Below are positions 9,141 to 17,823 of a stretch of DNA of 64,000 nucleotides, piece by piece (position 1 is the first letter of the stretch; the number at the start of each line of letters is the position of its first letter). The DNA lies in contig JAJDEP010000003.1 in the NCBI GenBank assembly GCA_029259715.1, forward strand, positions 237,370 to 301,369. Direction: 5' to 3'. The DNA is from Planctomycetota bacterium (GTDB taxonomy: Bacteria > Planctomycetota > B15-G4). A model generated the notes under the pieces. It made no database searches. It was not told where the DNA came from and saw only the letters and a list, made by a program, of their open reading frames with translations. Both the position numbers and the translations under genes were made by a program.

Positions 9141-9797
9141 TCAGTCGCCACCGCCCTCGCCCTCTCCCCGCTGGAAGAAGCCTGGGTTGGTGGCGACGAA
9201 GTCGTCGATCCAGCGCTGCAGGAACCAGTCGTCGTTGCCGCGTCGCAGCGAGCGCCAGCCGAGCAGGCTGATCACCAGGGCGCCCGCCGTGTCGACGATG
9301 AGGTCCCACATGGTGTCGAGCAGCCCGCTCTTCTGCATGTTCATCCCGAACAGCTGGTCCATGGCGAACTCGAAGATCTCCCACAGCGCGCCGAGGCCCA
9401 CCGCGAACACGAAGGCGAACAGCGCGACGAAGAAGGGCTTCATGTGGATCGCGATGCTCTCGTGCTCGTTCAGCACGTGCACCAGCAGGAAGCCCAGCAC
9501 CCCGAGCAGCAGCCCCGACCCGGTGTGCAGCACGGCGTCCCACCACCAGTAGCGCACGTAGTAGCCGTGGACCTCCCCGAGGAACAGCGAGGCGTAGACG
9601 AACACCACCGCCAGGAATTCCATCTGCGCGGGGATGCGGACGCTGAAGCGCCGCCCCAGCATCTCGGGCAGCAGGGCCACCAGGGTGATGCCGCCGGTCG
9701 TCGCCGCGACCAGCCAGCGCCCCTGGATCAGCGCGAGCAGCGTGCCCACCGCGAGCAGCAGCTGCAGACCGATGGTGAGGCGCCGACTCCAGCTCAT
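9141..9797 (-). CDS. Multi-pass membrane protein resembling the YjdF/DUF2238 family
   Basis: This 218-residue protein has about six hydrophobic helices. The motif RYWWWDAVLHTGSGLLLG in the middle and ALWEIFEFAMDQLFG further on are like the W-D-x-x-L-H and W-E-x-x-E patterns I associate with YjdF/DUF2238 inner-membrane proteins. The ATG at 9797 is preceded at good spacing by GGAGG. A longer in-frame extension upstream only encodes low-complexity sequence overlapping the divergent hydrolase gene. It converges with the sigma operon, only 10 bases away. Function of the family is unknown. Confidence 0.7.
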   Translation of the reverse strand: MSWSRRLTIGLQLLLAVGTLLALIQGRWLVAATTGGITLVALLPEMLGRRFSVRIPAQMEFLAVVFVYASLFLGEVHGYYVRYWWWDAVLHTGSGLLLGVLGFLLVHVLNEHESIAIHMKPFFVALFAFVFAVGLGALWEIFEFAMDQLFGMNMQKSGLLDTMWDLIVDTAGALVISLLGWRSLRRGNDDWFLQRWIDDFVATNPGFFQRGEGEGGGD

Positions 9798-9800
9798 GCC

Positions 9801-9835
9801 CGCCTCCGTTCCCCTGTTGTCCGCCTCCGTTCCCC
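9801..9835. repeat. Duplicated 14-bp unit carrying a Shine-Dalgarno sequence
   Basis: CGCCTCCGTTCCCC occurs at 9801-9814 and again at 9822-9835, with a 21-bp period. On the minus strand the copy nearest the gene supplies the GGAGG ribosome binding site for the membrane protein starting at 9797. The second copy is a duplicate in its leader. Confidence 0.6.
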
Positions 9836-9884
9836 GGTCGTTGGTTGTAACACCCGCCGCCGGCACCACTGCTAAGCTGGGACC

Positions 9885-10928
9885 ATGCTGCCGCTCATCC
9901 TCGCAACAGCACTCGCCCTGCAAGCGGCGCCCCCCTCCGCACTCCCACCCACCACCACCGCTTCGCCCACCACCACGCCTCCGCCCCCCGCGCCCCCGGA
10001 CACGCTCCTGGTCGACTACGCCGGCAACGCCCTCACCCCCTGGGACGGCGACGCCGACCACGAGACCCTCATGTGCCTGCAGTGGGCGTTCGACCACGAG
10101 CCCGGCGACGCGCACAAGCGCGCGGTGTTCGTGTTCGTCCACGGGGGCTGGGGTTTCTTCAACAACCAGGCCAACGCCGTCCCACCGCCGGGTCACAACG
10201 TCTGGCTGGCCGCCGCCCAGGCCCGCACCGGCTGCGTCGTGGCCTACATCAACTACCCGTTGCTGCAGTCGTCGTCCGAGTCCCTCGCCGACGGACAGGC
10301 CGACGTGGTGGCCCGCGCCGTGCAGTTCCTGCGGCATCACGCCGACGCCCTCGCCATCGACCCCGACCTCGTCGTCGTCGCGGGCACGTCCCATGGCGGC
10401 CTGCTCGCCTTCGACCTCGCGCTGCGGGCCGACCGGGCCGTCCCCGGCGCCACCCGCATCGAGAAGCAGTCGAGCCGCCCCGACTTCGTCATCGTGAGCG
10501 ACGCGCCCACGCTGATCCCCCTGCTGTCGGCGTCGCGCTGCGTCACGGCGAGCGGGCAGGGCACGGGCCTCGGATACCTGACGCACCAGGAGATCCCGGC
10601 CTTCGACGCCCAACGCTCATCGCCACTGCTGTGGCTCACAGAGGGTCGGGTGGCGCCGGCCGATGTGCCGCCCCTCTGCCTCGTGTACAGCGAGCCCATC
10701 ACGCCCGTAGGCACACCCATCTGCGACGTTCACGACGGCGCCTTCGGATTGCTCATGTGGCAGGCCGTGCTCGACGCGGCCCACCCCGACGTGGCGGCGG
10801 CGAGCGCCTACGTGCCCGGAGCCGATCCCCACAACAAGGCCGCCCAGTGGCTCAACGGCACCATCCCGCAAGCGGCCCAGGGCGCACCGCCCGGACCCGG
10901 CATCGGCGGCCAGAGCCCGAACCACTGA
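9885..10928 (+). CDS. Exported alpha/beta-hydrolase (esterase-like)
   Basis: This 347-residue protein has a hydrophobic N-terminus (LPLILATALALQAAP) and a Pro/Thr-rich linker to about residue 40. The hydrolase fold follows. VFVFVHGGWGFF looks like the oxyanion-hole strand (HGG). VVVAGTSHGGLLAFDLAL contains the G-x-S-x-G nucleophile elbow. An acid and a His (HDGAF or DPHNK) are available in the C-terminal part. It should hydrolyse an ester outside the cytoplasm; the substrate cannot be told. It stands alone and is divergent from the membrane-protein gene. Confidence 0.75.
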   Translation: MLPLILATALALQAAPPSALPPTTTASPTTTPPPPAPPDTLLVDYAGNALTPWDGDADHETLMCLQWAFDHEPGDAHKRAVFVFVHGGWGFFNNQANAVPPPGHNVWLAAAQARTGCVVAYINYPLLQSSSESLADGQADVVARAVQFLRHHADALAIDPDLVVVAGTSHGGLLAFDLALRADRAVPGATRIEKQSSRPDFVIVSDAPTLIPLLSASRCVTASGQGTGLGYLTHQEIPAFDAQRSSPLLWLTEGRVAPADVPPLCLVYSEPITPVGTPICDVHDGAFGLLMWQAVLDAAHPDVAAASAYVPGADPHNKAAQWLNGTIPQAAQGAPPGPGIGGQSPNH

Positions 10929-10986
10929 GCACCGCCGCTCGCGGGGCGCCCTTGATGGCCCCCCACCGGTCCTCGATGATCCGCCC

Positions 10987-13383
10987 ATGGTGAGCGAGGG
11001 ACTGCCCGACGACCGGACTGTGCCCTCGGCAACGACTGAGAACCCGGCGACCGTGTCCGCCACGGCAGCGGCTCTCCCTGCGCTGCTGCTGTCCGCCGAG
11101 CTCATCGTCCTCGGCCCGCACGCCGTCCACGCCGCCAACGCGGCCGAGTTCAGCGAGGGGTTCCTGCCGCTCATCGGCCCGTTGCTCATCGCCGCACTCA
11201 CCGTCGCCGCCGCGGGCGCGCTCATCGGCGCCCTCCTGCGCGGGACGCTGCGCTCTCGCTGGGTCGCCGTCCTGCTCATGCTCGCACTGCTCGCCTGGTT
11301 GCAAGGCAATCTGCTCCTCGGTCACTACGGTCGCCTCGACGGATCGCCGCTCGAGGTCACGCTCGGGCCCTTTGCTCGCGCCGCCGAAGTCTCCCTTTGG
11401 GTCGCGGCTCTCACCGCGGCCCTGCTGTTCCATCGCACGTTGGCGCGCATCGCCCCCTTCGTCGCGACGCTCGTGCTCGCGTTACAGATGCTCGCCGCGA
11501 TTCTCCTGCCCGTCTTCTCGGGCGCAGATTCCCTGAAACACGACGCGCCGGCCGACGACAAGTCATCGTCCGCAGCGCCGGCGGTTCCGTCCGACACCCC
11601 TCCCGGAGACGTATTCCGACTCTCCCGCAACGACAACCTCATCCTGATCATCCTCGACACGCTCACCAGCGATGTCGCGGTCGAGATCCTGCAGAGCGAC
11701 CGTCCCCGCTGGGACGCCGCCTTCGATGGATTCGCGGTCTACACCGACACCCTCGCGCCGTACGCCACCACGGTGCCGAGCCTCGCCGCGACCATGGGCG
11801 CGCCCCGCTACGAGAACGAAGAGTCACTGCTCGACTACGGCCTCGTCGCCTATCGCCGTGCGCCCACCCTGCCCTCGACGCTGCTCGACCACGGTTGGGC
11901 CGTGGATTGGATCGCGCTCACACCGGCCTTTTGCGGTGCGGTGCCGGCGTCTCTGTGCTGGCCCATCCCGCGCCCCTATGCGCCGCTCGCCGACCAACGC
12001 CGCCTCGCCGCCATCGAGCTGGCCGATCTCTCGCTGTTCCGCCACGCGCCCCATGCGCTGAAGCCGAGCGTCTACGCCGAGGGCTCGTGGACGCTGCGCC
12101 GCTGGCTGCTCGGTGAGGGCCACCATGCGAGCCGCCCGGAGAGCACGGCCAACTTCCTGATCGAGGCCGCCGAGAAGCTCGTGGCCGATCGCGACGAATC
12201 CGTGTTCAAGTTGATCCATGTCTCGGGCGGTCACGAGCCCCTCGTGCTCGACGGCACCTGCGCGGTGACCGGCGACCGTCTCGAGCCCCACGATGTGCAG
12301 GGCTACCGAGCCCAGGTCGCCTGCTCGCTCGAACTGGTGGCGCGGCTGTTCGCGCGCCTCGACGACATCGGCGTGCTCGACGACGCCACCATCGTCGTGA
12401 TGGGTGATCATGGCGGCGACATCGGGGTGCAGGGCGTGCAGCCTCACCCCCTCGATGAGCGCGCGCTCTCCCGGGCCCGCCCGCTGCTGGCCGTGAAGTG
12501 GCCGGGGACCCACGGGCCCATCGCCCTGCGCCGCGCGCCCGCTTCGTTGCTCGATGTCGCGCCGACCCTCGCCGCCGCCGCGGGCGTGCCGTGGAGCGGC
12601 GACGCGCCCGGGCGACTGGGCCCGGGCGACCCCCTCTTGATGGGCATGGGGCCGGCGTTCGACATCGGACTGCAGGAGTCGCCGGCCGTCGACCTCGCCA
12701 CGCTGGCCGAGGACGCCGACCGCGTGCGCGCCTTCGCCTTCCACTCCGAGGACGCCCGGCGCCACATGATCGACGGGCACCTCTACCACCTCGAGCGTTT
12801 CCTCGTGCGCGGTGCACTCATCGATCCCCTCTCGTGGAGACTGCACTCGGTGCTCCATGCCCCGGGGCTGCGTCACGACGCCCGGCACGTTGACCTCGGC
12901 ACGCCCGACGGCGACCGGGCGCTCTCGTTCCACGGCTGGGGATCTTCGGGGCGCGATGCCGACGGCACCACCTGGGCGGGCGCGGTGGGTCCCCAGGCCT
13001 CGATCTACCTCTCGCTCCCGTTCGAGCGCGCCCCGCCGCCCGGCGAGGAGTACGTGGTGACCCTCACGGTGCGCGGCGCGGTCCCGGCCGACGGCGATGT
13101 CCCCGCGAGCATGATGGTCAGCCTCGACGGGAGCATCGTCTCGGCCCCCGGCATGCCGCAGGCGACTTCGGACTTCGCCCCCCTCGTGCTCACGATCCCG
13201 GCCGATCACGTCCGGGGCGAGGTCCAGCGCCTCACCCTGGCGCGCGTGCCATGGCCGGGCACCGCCCTGCCGCCGGGCACCCGCTGGACCGATCCCGACG
13301 GCGCCGAGCGCGTCGCGGGCTCCGAATCCGGCGCGCGCCTGCCCTGGCTGCAAGTCGACACCCTCGAGTGGGCCCGCCGCTGA
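10987..13383 (+). CDS. Membrane-anchored sulfatase-fold protein with Thr at the nucleophile position
   Basis: This 798-residue protein has about four N-terminal transmembrane helices (to residue ~180). An alkaline-phosphatase-superfamily catalytic domain follows: NLILIILDTLTSDV as the first metal strand, YATTVPSLAATMGA at the nucleophile, HVSGGHEP, and VVMGDHGGD as the late metal site. The final ~180 residues look like a beta-sandwich. In a true sulfatase the nucleophile is Cys or Ser in C-x-P-S-R. Here Thr262 stands in that place and the Arg is Leu. Thr is normal for phosphoglycerol and phosphoethanolamine transferases of this superfamily. It is therefore better called a putative phosphotransferase or phosphodiesterase acting on envelope polymers or lipids than a sulfatase. 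Confidence 0.75.
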   Translation: MVSEGLPDDRTVPSATTENPATVSATAAALPALLLSAELIVLGPHAVHAANAAEFSEGFLPLIGPLLIAALTVAAAGALIGALLRGTLRSRWVAVLLMLALLAWLQGNLLLGHYGRLDGSPLEVTLGPFARAAEVSLWVAALTAALLFHRTLARIAPFVATLVLALQMLAAILLPVFSGADSLKHDAPADDKSSSAAPAVPSDTPPGDVFRLSRNDNLILIILDTLTSDVAVEILQSDRPRWDAAFDGFAVYTDTLAPYATTVPSLAATMGAPRYENEESLLDYGLVAYRRAPTLPSTLLDHGWAVDWIALTPAFCGAVPASLCWPIPRPYAPLADQRRLAAIELADLSLFRHAPHALKPSVYAEGSWTLRRWLLGEGHHASRPESTANFLIEAAEKLVADRDESVFKLIHVSGGHEPLVLDGTCAVTGDRLEPHDVQGYRAQVACSLELVARLFARLDDIGVLDDATIVVMGDHGGDIGVQGVQPHPLDERALSRARPLLAVKWPGTHGPIALRRAPASLLDVAPTLAAAAGVPWSGDAPGRLGPGDPLLMGMGPAFDIGLQESPAVDLATLAEDADRVRAFAFHSEDARRHMIDGHLYHLERFLVRGALIDPLSWRLHSVLHAPGLRHDARHVDLGTPDGDRALSFHGWGSSGRDADGTTWAGAVGPQASIYLSLPFERAPPPGEEYVVTLTVRGAVPADGDVPASMMVSLDGSIVSAPGMPQATSDFAPLVLTIPADHVRGEVQRLTLARVPWPGTALPPGTRWTDPDGAERVAGSESGARLPWLQVDTLEWARR

Positions 13384-13393
13384 GCTGTCCGGT

Positions 13394-14752
13394 CTAGGGC
13401 ACGTCGAGCTCCAACTCGGCCCCGAACAGCATGCGGCGGTCGAGGTCGTGGGCCGCGCGCCGCAGCATCACGGCGGGGTCGGGCGCGAGCGTCTCGTCGT
13501 GGATCACCTGCCCGTTCACCGAGACCACCACCGGCGCCTCGAAGTCGATCTTGTCGGGCGAGAGCAGCAGGCGGAAGCGGGCCACGTTGAGGGTGGTGGC
13601 CTCGATGTGGTTTCCCGTGCGCTGCAGCTCGACCTGCCCGTAAGGGTTGGGCGGCGGCGGCTTCAGGCGGCGGTACTTGCCGGTGCAGATACGCGGCATG
13701 ATCGCGTGGTCGGGCGGCACGGTCGCGTCCTTGTCGAGGGCCGTGATCTCGAGCCAGGCGCGGCGGGCGTAACGGTCCGTGCGCTCGGTGGCCCAGGTCA
13801 GCGTGTCGGGCAGCGGGTCGCGCCGCGCCCCGAAGATGAACCGGCCCCAGGTCCGCTCGTCGTCGTCGGTCAGGTTGAAGCCGTGCCCCTCTTTGGGGTA
13901 CTCGAGGTAGGCAACCTCATCCGCGTGCTCGCGGAATAGATCCCAGTAGTCGCGGATGTCCTCCACCGGGAAGAGCCGGTCGCGGCCGCCGTTCATCATG
14001 AAGAAGCGCGAGCCGCGCAGGTTGGGCAGGTGCATCTGGCCGTCGATGCGCAGGGTCGGGTTGGTCAGTCGCACCGGGCAACCGATGGAGCCGCCGAAGG
14101 CCGCGTAGGCGGTGGGATTCCGGAAGGCATGAAACATCGAACCGATGTGGCCGTCCGAGCTCCCGACGAGGACCACACGATTCTCGTCGACGTTGTAGTC
14201 CCGTTTCACCTCCGCGAGGATCGCCGCCAAGTTCTCGGTCTGGCCCGCCGTCCACCACATCGAATCCCACCATCCCGCCGGCAGCACGAGGATCTGCTCG
14301 CGCAGGGGGCGCCAACCCTCGGCCCAGCTCCCGTCGTGGGGCCACTCGGGCGCACCCATGCCGCCGTGCAACTCCATGCGCAGGAAGTGCGGCTTGCTCG
14401 GGTCGTAGTCCTCGGGCACCAGCAGCATCCACGGATACTGCTGGCCGTCGCTCCCGGTGCGCACGCGCTGCATGCGCCCGCGGGGGACGTCGGTCTCGAA
14501 GCGCGGACCCCGGGCGAGGGCCTCGTGCAGCGCGTCGAAGTCGGGCATCCGGGCGAGCAACGCCGGGGCCTGGGCGAGACGGGCTTCCGGCCCCTCCGCG
14601 CGCCAGAAGCGGGTCACGGCCTCAAGCCGATCGGCGTCCGGGGACGCCGACTGCCCCCGGGCCATCGGCGCCATGAGTCCTAGGAGCATGCCCCCCATGC
14701 ACAGGGCCCTCCCGACGAGGGCGGTGACAGTGAGTGCATGTGCGGGTTTCAT
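13394..14752 (-). CDS. Exported alpha/beta-hydrolase related to PHB-depolymerase-type esterases
   Basis: This 452-residue protein starts at the ATG preceding a good signal peptide (MKPAHALTVTALVGRAL...ARGQ). A GTG 12 codons upstream is possible but adds only a basic tail. The catalytic core shows VVLVGSSDGHIGSMF (G-x-S-x-G), MMNGGRDRLFPVEDIRDY (acid) and YPKEGHGFNL (His), a complete Ser-Asp-His set in the right order. The ~130 residues after it form an extra beta-rich domain of unknown role. It probably cleaves a polymer or ester in the periplasm or outside. It converges with the sulfatase-fold gene only 10 bases away. Confidence 0.75.
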   Translation of the reverse strand: MKPAHALTVTALVGRALCMGGMLLGLMAPMARGQSASPDADRLEAVTRFWRAEGPEARLAQAPALLARMPDFDALHEALARGPRFETDVPRGRMQRVRTGSDGQQYPWMLLVPEDYDPSKPHFLRMELHGGMGAPEWPHDGSWAEGWRPLREQILVLPAGWWDSMWWTAGQTENLAAILAEVKRDYNVDENRVVLVGSSDGHIGSMFHAFRNPTAYAAFGGSIGCPVRLTNPTLRIDGQMHLPNLRGSRFFMMNGGRDRLFPVEDIRDYWDLFREHADEVAYLEYPKEGHGFNLTDDDERTWGRFIFGARRDPLPDTLTWATERTDRYARRAWLEITALDKDATVPPDHAIMPRICTGKYRRLKPPPPNPYGQVELQRTGNHIEATTLNVARFRLLLSPDKIDFEAPVVVSVNGQVIHDETLAPDPAVMLRRAAHDLDRRMLFGAELELDVP

Positions 14753-14976
14753 CGAGGCAGAGGGCCGCCGTGAGGACAGACGTGACACCGCATTGAATCA
14801 CGACCAGGGCGGGGCAGCCCCGGTCGGATCCGGTCGGGTCGGGCTTGGCGCCGAGCCCGCCGCGCTCTGCCCCCGGGCGCGCCTGACCGCCGCCTCCTCC
14901 CGCCGCTCACATTTTTCCCACGATCCGCCAAGTCTGCACGGGCGGCGAGCCGATGAAGAGCCATCAGGAGCCCTGC

Positions 14977-15804
14977 ATGGCATTCTTCCGACGCTCGTCC
15001 CGCCAGCACGCCACCCGCCCCTCCGGCGGGTCCCTCGCTCCACGGGCCCCGCTGCCCTTCGTCATCGGACACCGGGGCGCCGCCGGACACGCGCCGGAGA
15101 ACACCCTCGCCTCGATCCGTGCGGCCGCACAACTCGGCTGCACCTGGGTCGAGCTCGACGTGCGTCCCACCGCCGACGGTCGCCCCGTGCTCATGCACGA
15201 CGCCGATCTCGATCGCACCACCGGCCGCCCCGGGGTGGTGGAGTCGACCCCCTTCGGCGTGGTCGTCCATCGCGAGGCGCTGCGCACGGGTCCCTCGCGG
15301 GAGGCCCAGCCCGAGCGCATCCCCTCCCTCGAGGCGGCGCTGCAGCTCATCGGCATCCTCGGCCTCGGCGTGAACCTCGAGCTGAAGCCCGCCGCCGGCC
15401 GCACGGCCCTGCTCGCACCCACCGTCATCGAGTCCGTCAACCGTCAGCTCGAAGGCGCCCCGGGCCGGGTGTTGATCTCGTCGTCCGATCGCCTCGAGCT
15501 CGCCGCGGCGCGCGCCGTGGCCCCCGACCTGCCCCTCGCCGCCCTGCACCGCGAGCTCGCGCCCGACTGGCGCCGGGAAGTCGACGACCTGGGCCTCTGC
15601 GCCCTCGGCCTCGACGACGAGCACCTGCAGCTCCGGCAACTCGACCAGTTGCGCAAGACCTGCCCCGAGCTGGGCCTGATGGTGTTCACCGTCAACACCG
15701 CTCACCGTGCCGCCTCCCTGGCGCGCCGGGGCGTGACCGCGATCTTCAGCGACATCCCCGACGTGCTCCTGCCGCCGTCGCAGCAAGCCTCGCGCGCGGG
15801 CTAG
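14977..15804 (+). CDS. Glycerophosphodiester phosphodiesterase
   Basis: This 275-residue protein hydrolyses glycerophosphodiesters (deacylated phospholipids) to glycerol-3-phosphate and an alcohol. Family motifs are in order: VIGHRGAAGHAPENTL, WVELDVRPTADGRPVLMHD, VNLELKP, and near the end VFTVNTAHRAASLARRGV and IFSDIPD. The start is taken at the ATG with AGGAG six bases upstream; an ATG eight codons earlier lacks such a site. It has no clear signal peptide, so it is probably cytoplasmic. It converges with a glycerol-3-phosphate dehydrogenase gene, whose enzyme would use its product. Confidence 0.9.
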   Translation: MAFFRRSSRQHATRPSGGSLAPRAPLPFVIGHRGAAGHAPENTLASIRAAAQLGCTWVELDVRPTADGRPVLMHDADLDRTTGRPGVVESTPFGVVVHREALRTGPSREAQPERIPSLEAALQLIGILGLGVNLELKPAAGRTALLAPTVIESVNRQLEGAPGRVLISSSDRLELAAARAVAPDLPLAALHRELAPDWRREVDDLGLCALGLDDEHLQLRQLDQLRKTCPELGLMVFTVNTAHRAASLARRGVTAIFSDIPDVLLPPSQQASRAG

Positions 15805-15973
15805 TGCTCGTCGCCGCGGGCCGCCGGTGACGCCCACCGCCGCGGCGCAAACCGCCCGCGGTACCCGCCACCCGCGGCGGGATTCACCGGATCTTCATCA
15901 TGCGCGCATCGGTCCTGCTTGCCGATCGTCGATATGAGGTCATAAGAGAACGACGAATAGACGAAATCACTCA

Positions 15974-15991
15974 CGCCGGAATCCGCCGGCG
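15974..15991 (-). terminator. Hairpin downstream of glpD
   Basis: CGCCGG and CCGGCG form a 6-bp stem with a 6-base loop about 40 bases past the glpD stop, in the gap between two convergent genes. There is no T-tract, so it is only a candidate terminator. Confidence 0.3.
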
Positions 15992-16030
15992 AAAGGAAAC
16001 CCGATGCCTCCCCGCAACACCGCCCGGCGC

Positions 16031-17737
16031 CTAGCGCGCCGGATCGACACGGCTCGCAGCCGTCGTCACATCTTCGGCAACGCCCGCTCCATCGCCGCCG
16101 ACGTTCCCGCCGACCGCCCCGCCGACCGCCCCGCCGACCGTCCCGCGGCCCGGCCCGCCGGCCGTCGCCAGCCGTCGCCGGATCACGGCCACCGCGGCCT
16201 CGTCGGCGACCAGTCCCGCCTTGCTGCGACGCCAGAGCACGTCGTCGACCGTCCGCGCCCACTCATGGGCGACGAAGTGGTCGACTTCGGCGGCTAACAG
16301 CCCCGGCGCCAGGTAGACGCAAGCGCCACCCGCGGCGTCGCGCTCGGCCGCCTCGAGGATGTCCCGCGCGCCGCTCCCGTGGCGGCGCACCACGTCGTCG
16401 ATGGTCCCGCCCGCCAGGCGCGGCCAGCGGTCCCGCAGCTGCGCGGCCAGGCGGTCAGCATCGACGTCGCCGCCGGGCAGCCTGGCCCGGGCCGTCCAGG
16501 CCGGGGCGCACAGGGGCAGCAACGGCGTCAGCTTCTCGAGCGCCCGCTCCGCCACTCGGCGATGGGTCGTGAGCTTGCCGCCGATGACGGTGAGCAGCGG
16601 GGCGCCGCCGCAGCGGTCGAGCTGCAGCACGTCCTCGCGGGTGTTCTGGCTCGGGTCCCCTGACCCGTCGTCGTACAGGGGACGGATGCCGCAGGTGCTC
16701 CAGGCGATGTCGTCGGCATCCCAGCGCCGATCGAGGTAGGCCCCCGTCGCCCCCATGAGCAGCTCGATCTCAGCGGCGGTGATGCCGGCGGCGTCCGGGT
16801 CGCGCCCCACCACCACCTCCGTCGTCCCCACCAGCGACCAGTCGCGCTCGAACGGGATCACGAAGACCACGCGGCCATCGGCCTGGGGCAGGATCAGCCC
16901 GTGGTCGCCGGCGTGCAGCCGCGGCACCACCACGTGGACGCCCTGCACCAGACGCAGCGGCGCCGGCCGCGCGCTCGGGATCGCCCCGCCGAGCAGCTGC
17001 CCCGCCCAAGGCCCGGCGGCGTTCACGAGGGCCCGCGCGGTGACGGTCTCGGTGACGGCAAGACCATCGCCTTCAGCCGTGATGCGCGGGCTGCCGCCCG
17101 GAGTCGTTTTGCCGTGGGCGTCGCCAGCGCCAGCGCCCTCCGTCGCCCGCAAGTCGACCTCCCACAGGTGCTGCACGCGACGGGCCGCCACGAGGGCGGT
17201 GCGCGTCGCGATGTGGGCTCCGTGGGCCGCGGCGTCGCGGGCGAGGTGCACCACCAGGCGGGCGTCGTCGGTGAGCGCATCGGAGTAGGCAAAACCCCGC
17301 GTCCACTCGGGACGCAGGCCGCTGCCCAGGGGATGCCCGCGCAGTGCGACCCGCTCGCTGCCCGGCAGGCTGCGGGCCCCGCCCAGGTGGTCGTAGAGGA
17401 ACAGCCCGAGGCGCACCTTCCAGGCCGGGCGTCCGGCGATGGCCGCGTGGGTCGAGCCGCCGTGGGGCATGACGAAGCGCAGCGGGCGCACGAGGTGCGG
17501 CGCCGCACCGAGCAGCAGCTCGCGCTCGCGCAGGGCCTCGCGCACCAGGGCGAGCTTGCCGTGCTCGAGGTAGCGCAGCCCGCCGTGGATCAGCTTGCTC
17601 GAGGCTCCCGAGGTCTCGCAGGCGAGGTCGCCGCGCTCGACGAGCTTCACCGTCAGGCCGCGGCCGGCCGCATCGCGGGCGATGGCGGTCCCTTGGACGC
17701 CGCCGCCCACCACGAGCAGATCGTAGGGGGTGCGCAT
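16031..17737 (-). CDS. glpD: FAD-dependent glycerol-3-phosphate dehydrogenase
   Basis: This 568-residue protein oxidises glycerol-3-phosphate to dihydroxyacetone phosphate and passes electrons to the quinone pool at the membrane. The FAD-binding start LLVVGGGVQGTAIARDAAGR, the typical TSGASSKLIHGGLRYLEHGK, LVNAAGPWAG, IPFERDWSLVGTTE and TVIGGKLTTHRRVAERAL are all present. The C-terminal helical domain (from ~400) is also complete. The ATG start has GAAGAAGAGGGG just before it; a TTG six codons upstream is the alternative. The last ~45 residues are a low-complexity Val-Gly-Gly-Ala tail encoded by a 12-bp tandem repeat. The neighbouring phosphodiesterase supplies the substrate. Confidence 0.93.
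   Translation of the reverse strand: MRTPYDLLVVGGGVQGTAIARDAAGRGLTVKLVERGDLACETSGASSKLIHGGLRYLEHGKLALVREALRERELLLGAAPHLVRPLRFVMPHGGSTHAAIAGRPAWKVRLGLFLYDHLGGARSLPGSERVALRGHPLGSGLRPEWTRGFAYSDALTDDARLVVHLARDAAAHGAHIATRTALVAARRVQHLWEVDLRATEGAGAGDAHGKTTPGGSPRITAEGDGLAVTETVTARALVNAAGPWAGQLLGGAIPSARPAPLRLVQGVHVVVPRLHAGDHGLILPQADGRVVFVIPFERDWSLVGTTEVVVGRDPDAAGITAAEIELLMGATGAYLDRRWDADDIAWSTCGIRPLYDDGSGDPSQNTREDVLQLDRCGGAPLLTVIGGKLTTHRRVAERALEKLTPLLPLCAPAWTARARLPGGDVDADRLAAQLRDRWPRLAGGTIDDVVRRHGSGARDILEAAERDAAGGACVYLAPGLLAAEVDHFVAHEWARTVDDVLWRRSKAGLVADEAAVAVIRRRLATAGGPGRGTVGGAVGGAVGGNVGGDGAGVAEDVTTAASRVDPAR
16097..16144. repeat. 12-bp tandem repeat inside glpD 3' end
   Basis: Four units of GCCGACCGCCCC (first and last with changes) lie head to tail. 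On the coding strand they give a Val-Gly-Gly-Ala tail after the conserved dehydrogenase fold. The copy number is likely variable between strains. Confidence 0.7.
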
Positions 17738-17796
17738 CCCCTCTTCTTCGGCCAAGGGGGACGCCCGTGTTGAGGACCCTCGTCCCTTGCTCGAGG

Positions 17797-17823
17797 ACTC
17801 CCGCTACTCCCGCTACTCCCGCT
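17797..17823. repeat. 9-bp tandem repeat across a stop codon
   Basis: Three exact copies of ACTCCCGCT run from 17797 to 17823. They span the stop codon of the PepSY-like gene, so a change in number would move the end of that gene without shifting the frame. Confidence 0.6.

Noticed and set aside
16004..16297. A 97-codon plus-strand frame with AAAGGAAA before its ATG.
   Set aside because: It overlaps the glpD end nearly completely and codes for Arg/Ala/Pro-rich shadow sequence.
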